A DNA stretch of 12,103 nt from contig DBNV01000075.1 of NCBI GenBank assembly GCA_002299865.1, forward strand, positions 725-12,827, given 5' to 3'. Numbering within the stretch: the first letter of the stretch is position 1; the number at the start of each line of letters is the position of its first letter. Both the position numbers and the translations under genes were made by a program. Under the pieces are notes generated by a model, which worked only from the letters and a program-made list of their open reading frames with translations, was not told the origin of the DNA and did no database searches. This DNA is from Desulfonatronaceae bacterium UBA663. Lineage in GTDB: Bacteria; Desulfobacterota; Desulfovibrionia; Desulfovibrionales; Desulfonatronaceae. Below, one piece after another: positions 9,621 through 12,103 of the stretch.

Positions 9621-11014
9621 AAAAAGAATATTGCGGCCTCGTGGGCATCTCCGGGCACCCGGAAGCGGCGCGCATGGCCTATTTCGGTCTGTACGCCCTG
9701 CAGCACAGGGGCCAGGAGAGCGCCGGAATCGTAACCTGGGACGGGACCAAGCTGCGCGAGCAACGCGGCATGGGCCTGGTAGCCGACGTATTCAGCGAGC
9801 GCCATCTGGGCAAGGAACTCAAAGGGACCACGGCCGTGGGCCACATCCGGTATTCCACCACCGGGGCGTCCCTTTTGCGCAACGCCCAGCCGTTCATGGT
9901 CCGCTTCGGAGATTATCGTCTGGCCGTCGGGCACAACGGCAATCTGGTCAATGCCCAGGCCCTGCGCCGGGAACTGGAACATCATGGCTCCATTTTCCAG
10001 ACCACCATGGACAGCGAGGTGATCGTGCACCTGATCGCCCGCAACCTGAACGGCAAGTCCTTGGAAGAGGCCATCACCGCAGCTTGCTCCCGCATCCAGG
10101 GCGCTTACTCCCTTGTCATTTTGGCCAACGACAAGCTCATCGCCCTGCGCGATCCCCACGGCTTCCGTCCTCTATCCCTGGGGCGCATGGGCGACGCGTA
10201 TGTGGTGGCCTCGGAAACCTGCGCCTTTGACCTTTTGGAGGCCGAGTACCTGCGTTGCGTCGAACCCGGAGAAATGGTCGTCATCGAGGACCGCTGCCTG
10301 AGCAGCACTCGTTACGCCCCGCAAATTCCCTCCAAATCCTGCATCTTTGAACTGATCTACTTCGCCCGCCCGGATTCCCTGGTCTTCGGCAAGGTCGTCT
10401 ACTCCACCCGCAAAAAAATGGGGGAGATCTTGGCCCAGGAAGCGCCGGTGGACGGGGACTACATCATGCCCTTTCCAGATTCGGGCATGTACGCGGCAGT
10501 GGGGTACGCCCAGGCTTCGGGCCTGCCTTTTGAATTGGCCATGATCCGCAACCACTATATCGGACGGACCTTTATTCAGCCTTCCCAGGATATGCGCGAT
10601 TTCGGCGTGCGGGTCAAACTCAACCCGGTGCGCTCCTTGATCAAGGGCAAGCGCCTGGTGATCATTGAGGACTCCATTGTCCGGGGCACCACCATCCGCA
10701 CCAGAGTCAAGAAACTCCGGGAGCTGGGAGCGCGGGAGATCCACATGCGGGTCAGCTGTCCCCCCATTCGACATCCTTGCTTTTTTGGCATTGACTTTTC
10801 CTCCAAGGGAGAATTAATCGCCGCCAACAACAGCGTGCCCGATATTGCCCGGTATATTGGCCTAGACAGCCTGCATTATCTGAGCATCGAAGGCCTCTTG
10901 TCCTCTACCAACGGAGACAACGGCTACTGTCTGGCCTGTTTCAACGGCCATTATCCCGTGCCTCCGGAAGGGTCGTGTTCCAAAATGTGCTTCGAGGACA
11001 AATGCCGCCCCTAA
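9617..11014 (+). CDS. purF: Amidophosphoribosyltransferase
   Basis: A 465-residue enzyme for the first committed purine step, converting PRPP and glutamine to phosphoribosylamine. The N-terminal nucleophile is Cys6, preceded by a five-residue propeptide (MKKEY) that must be removed, as in the Bacillus-type enzymes. Glutaminase residues are visible: GHIRYSTTG (75-83), NGN (107-109), D132. The PRPP loop is VIIEDSIVRGTT (348-359), with Glu351 where many PurF proteins have Asp. C242, C388, C438 and C441 match the four cysteines that hold the [4Fe-4S] cluster in B. subtilis PurF, so this is the oxygen-sensitive Fe-S type, fitting an anaerobe. The tail carries three more cysteines (C454, C458, C463). 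The ATG overlaps the carB stop by 4 bases and has a GAGGGG ribosome site inside carB. The 3' end overlaps kdsD by 13 bases. Confidence 0.97.
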
Positions 11015-12006
11015 CCCCGCCCCCCACCCCGCCCGACGACTGGCTTACCCTGGGCCGCGAAGTCCTGGACATCGAGATCGCCGGACTTAACGCGGTCCGC
11101 GCTCAGTTGGGACAGGGATTCATCGACGCCGTGCATACCCTGGCTACCTGTCAGGGCCGGGTCGTGGTCACGGGCATCGGCAAATCCGGACTGGTGGGCC
11201 GTAAAATCGCCGCTACGCTCAGCAGCACGGGCACCCCGGCTTTCTTCCTGCACCCTGTGGAAGGCGCCCACGGGGATCTGGGCATGATCCGGGCCGAAGA
11301 TGTCGTCCTGGCCATTTCCAACTCCGGGGAGACGGATGAATTGAATGCCGTTCTGCCCACCATGCGCTCCCTCGGGGTGTGCATCGTGGGCATGACCGGC
11401 CATGAGCATTCTTCCCTGGCCATGCAAAGCGATATCATCCTCAAAGTTCATGTTCCAAAAGAAGCCTGCCCCTTTGGGCTGGCGCCCACGGCCAGCACTA
11501 CGGCGGCCCTGGCTGTGGGCGACGCCCTGGCCGTCTGCCTGATCCATTGGAAACGCTTCGACGCCTGCGATTTCCAGCGCCGCCACCCCGGCGGCGCTTT
11601 AGGTCAGCGTCTACGCTTATCCATCCGGGACGTGATGCATAAAGAGGATATTCCCATCGTCGGAGAAACAACCCCCCTGTCCCAGGCCCTTGAGGTTCTC
11701 AATCAGGGAGGGCTAGGGACCGTGGTCGTGGTCGACGGCAATAGAGGTTTACGCGGAATCCTCACGGACGGGGATGTCCGTCGCTTGGTCTGCCAAGGAC
11801 TTTTAACTCTGGACGCCCCGGTGGACCAAGTCATGACACGAGGCCCGCGCAGCGTACGTCCGGAACAAACCGCAGCCCTGGCCCTGGACATCATGGAAAG
11901 TGCGACTATCACCGTGCTGCCTGTGATCGACCACGAGAATACGCTCTCAGGCATGGTTCACCTGCACGATTTGCTGGGCAAGGGCCGGATCAAATTCTCC
12001 GCTTGA
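11002..12006 (+). CDS. kdsD: Arabinose-5-phosphate isomerase (KpsF/KdsD family)
   Basis: A 334-residue cytoplasmic isomerase (E. coli KdsD 328) converting ribulose 5-phosphate to arabinose 5-phosphate, the first step of Kdo synthesis for lipopolysaccharide. The SIS domain spans about 35-185, with GIGKSG (58-63), ISNSGE (105-110), KEACPFGLAPTAST (153-166) and HPGGALG (195-201). K61, E110, E154 and H195 correspond to the catalytic set of E. coli KdsD. Two CBS domains follow (about 205-265 and 272-334), including DVMHKEDIP and LTDGDVRR. I chose ATG 11002 because GAGGACAA directly precedes it; the frame stays open to a GTG at 10975, but that would extend deep into purF without family support. The start lies inside the purF 3' end. 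Capsule-linked KpsF is an alternative name for the same activity; no capsule genes are visible. Confidence 0.94.
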   Translation: MPPLTPPPTPPDDWLTLGREVLDIEIAGLNAVRAQLGQGFIDAVHTLATCQGRVVVTGIGKSGLVGRKIAATLSSTGTPAFFLHPVEGAHGDLGMIRAEDVVLAISNSGETDELNAVLPTMRSLGVCIVGMTGHEHSSLAMQSDIILKVHVPKEACPFGLAPTASTTAALAVGDALAVCLIHWKRFDACDFQRRHPGGALGQRLRLSIRDVMHKEDIPIVGETTPLSQALEVLNQGGLGTVVVVDGNRGLRGILTDGDVRRLVCQGLLTLDAPVDQVMTRGPRSVRPEQTAALALDIMESATITVLPVIDHENTLSGMVHLHDLLGKGRIKFSA

Positions 12007-12034
12007 ACACCTGCTTAAAAAAACCTATAAATCC

Positions 12035-12103
12035 ATGAGCACCCCTGAAATCCGCGTGCGATGCGCGGTAACGCACCTTAACCTGTCGCCGCATTCCGCC
12101 CGA
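12035..12103 (+). CDS. Possible start of the next gene, truncated by the window edge
   Basis: An open frame begins at ATG 12035, 28 bases after the kdsD stop, and runs 23 codons (MSTPEIRVRCAVTHLNLSPH...) to the edge. The short gap fits continuation of the operon. No clear ribosome site precedes the ATG, and the fragment is too short for me to recognise. Confidence 0.35.
   Translation, partial: MSTPEIRVRCAVTHLNLSPHSAR

Noticed and set aside
10975..11001. GTG start extending kdsD by nine residues
   Set aside because: It reads further into purF, has no ribosome site, and the extension has no family support; ATG 11002 has GAGG at a good distance.

Overview
The window looks like chromosomal DNA from a GC-rich Gram-negative bacterium, most likely a sulfate-reducing deltaproteobacterium of the Desulfovibrio type. 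The evidence is kdsD, which belongs to Kdo/LPS synthesis, a Yej-type peptide importer, a Bacillus-type Fe-S PurF, and the tight carB-purF pair, which I recall (unchecked) from Desulfovibrio genomes. The taxonomic call is an inference from gene content and order.

Left part (1-1811, minus strand): the first two genes of a type 3 BREX phage-defence system, brxF followed by the 5' part of brxC (DUF6079/PglY-like ATPase), which runs off the left edge. They lie directly on the 3' side of a complete tRNA-Ser(GCU) gene with encoded CCA, its own promoter and a strong intrinsic terminator. tRNA 3' ends are common integration sites, so this is probably one border of a defence island. The rest of the BREX set (pglX, brxHII, pglZ, brxA) is expected to the left, outside the window.

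Middle part (1812-6185, plus strand): yejE and yejF, encoding an inner-membrane permease and a double ATPase of an oligopeptide/microcin C-type importer. They are followed by an uncharacterised FAD-dependent dehydrogenase (COG2509-like) with a conserved-looking cysteine cluster. The usual upstream partners yejA and yejB are absent; the tRNA gene lies where yejB would be expected.

Right part (6186-12103, plus strand): an AT-rich intergenic region with a good sigma70-like promoter overlapped by a 10-bp palindrome, then a compact overlapping operon carB-purF-kdsD. It covers carbamoyl phosphate for pyrimidines and arginine, the first committed purine step, and the first Kdo step. A further reading frame starts just before the right edge. 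carB/purF share 4 bases and purF/kdsD share 13, so translational coupling is likely.

The main point of interest is the junction of the BREX type 3 system, tRNA-Ser and the apparently split yej operon. I see no CRISPR array, insertion sequence, integrase gene or replication origin in the window.
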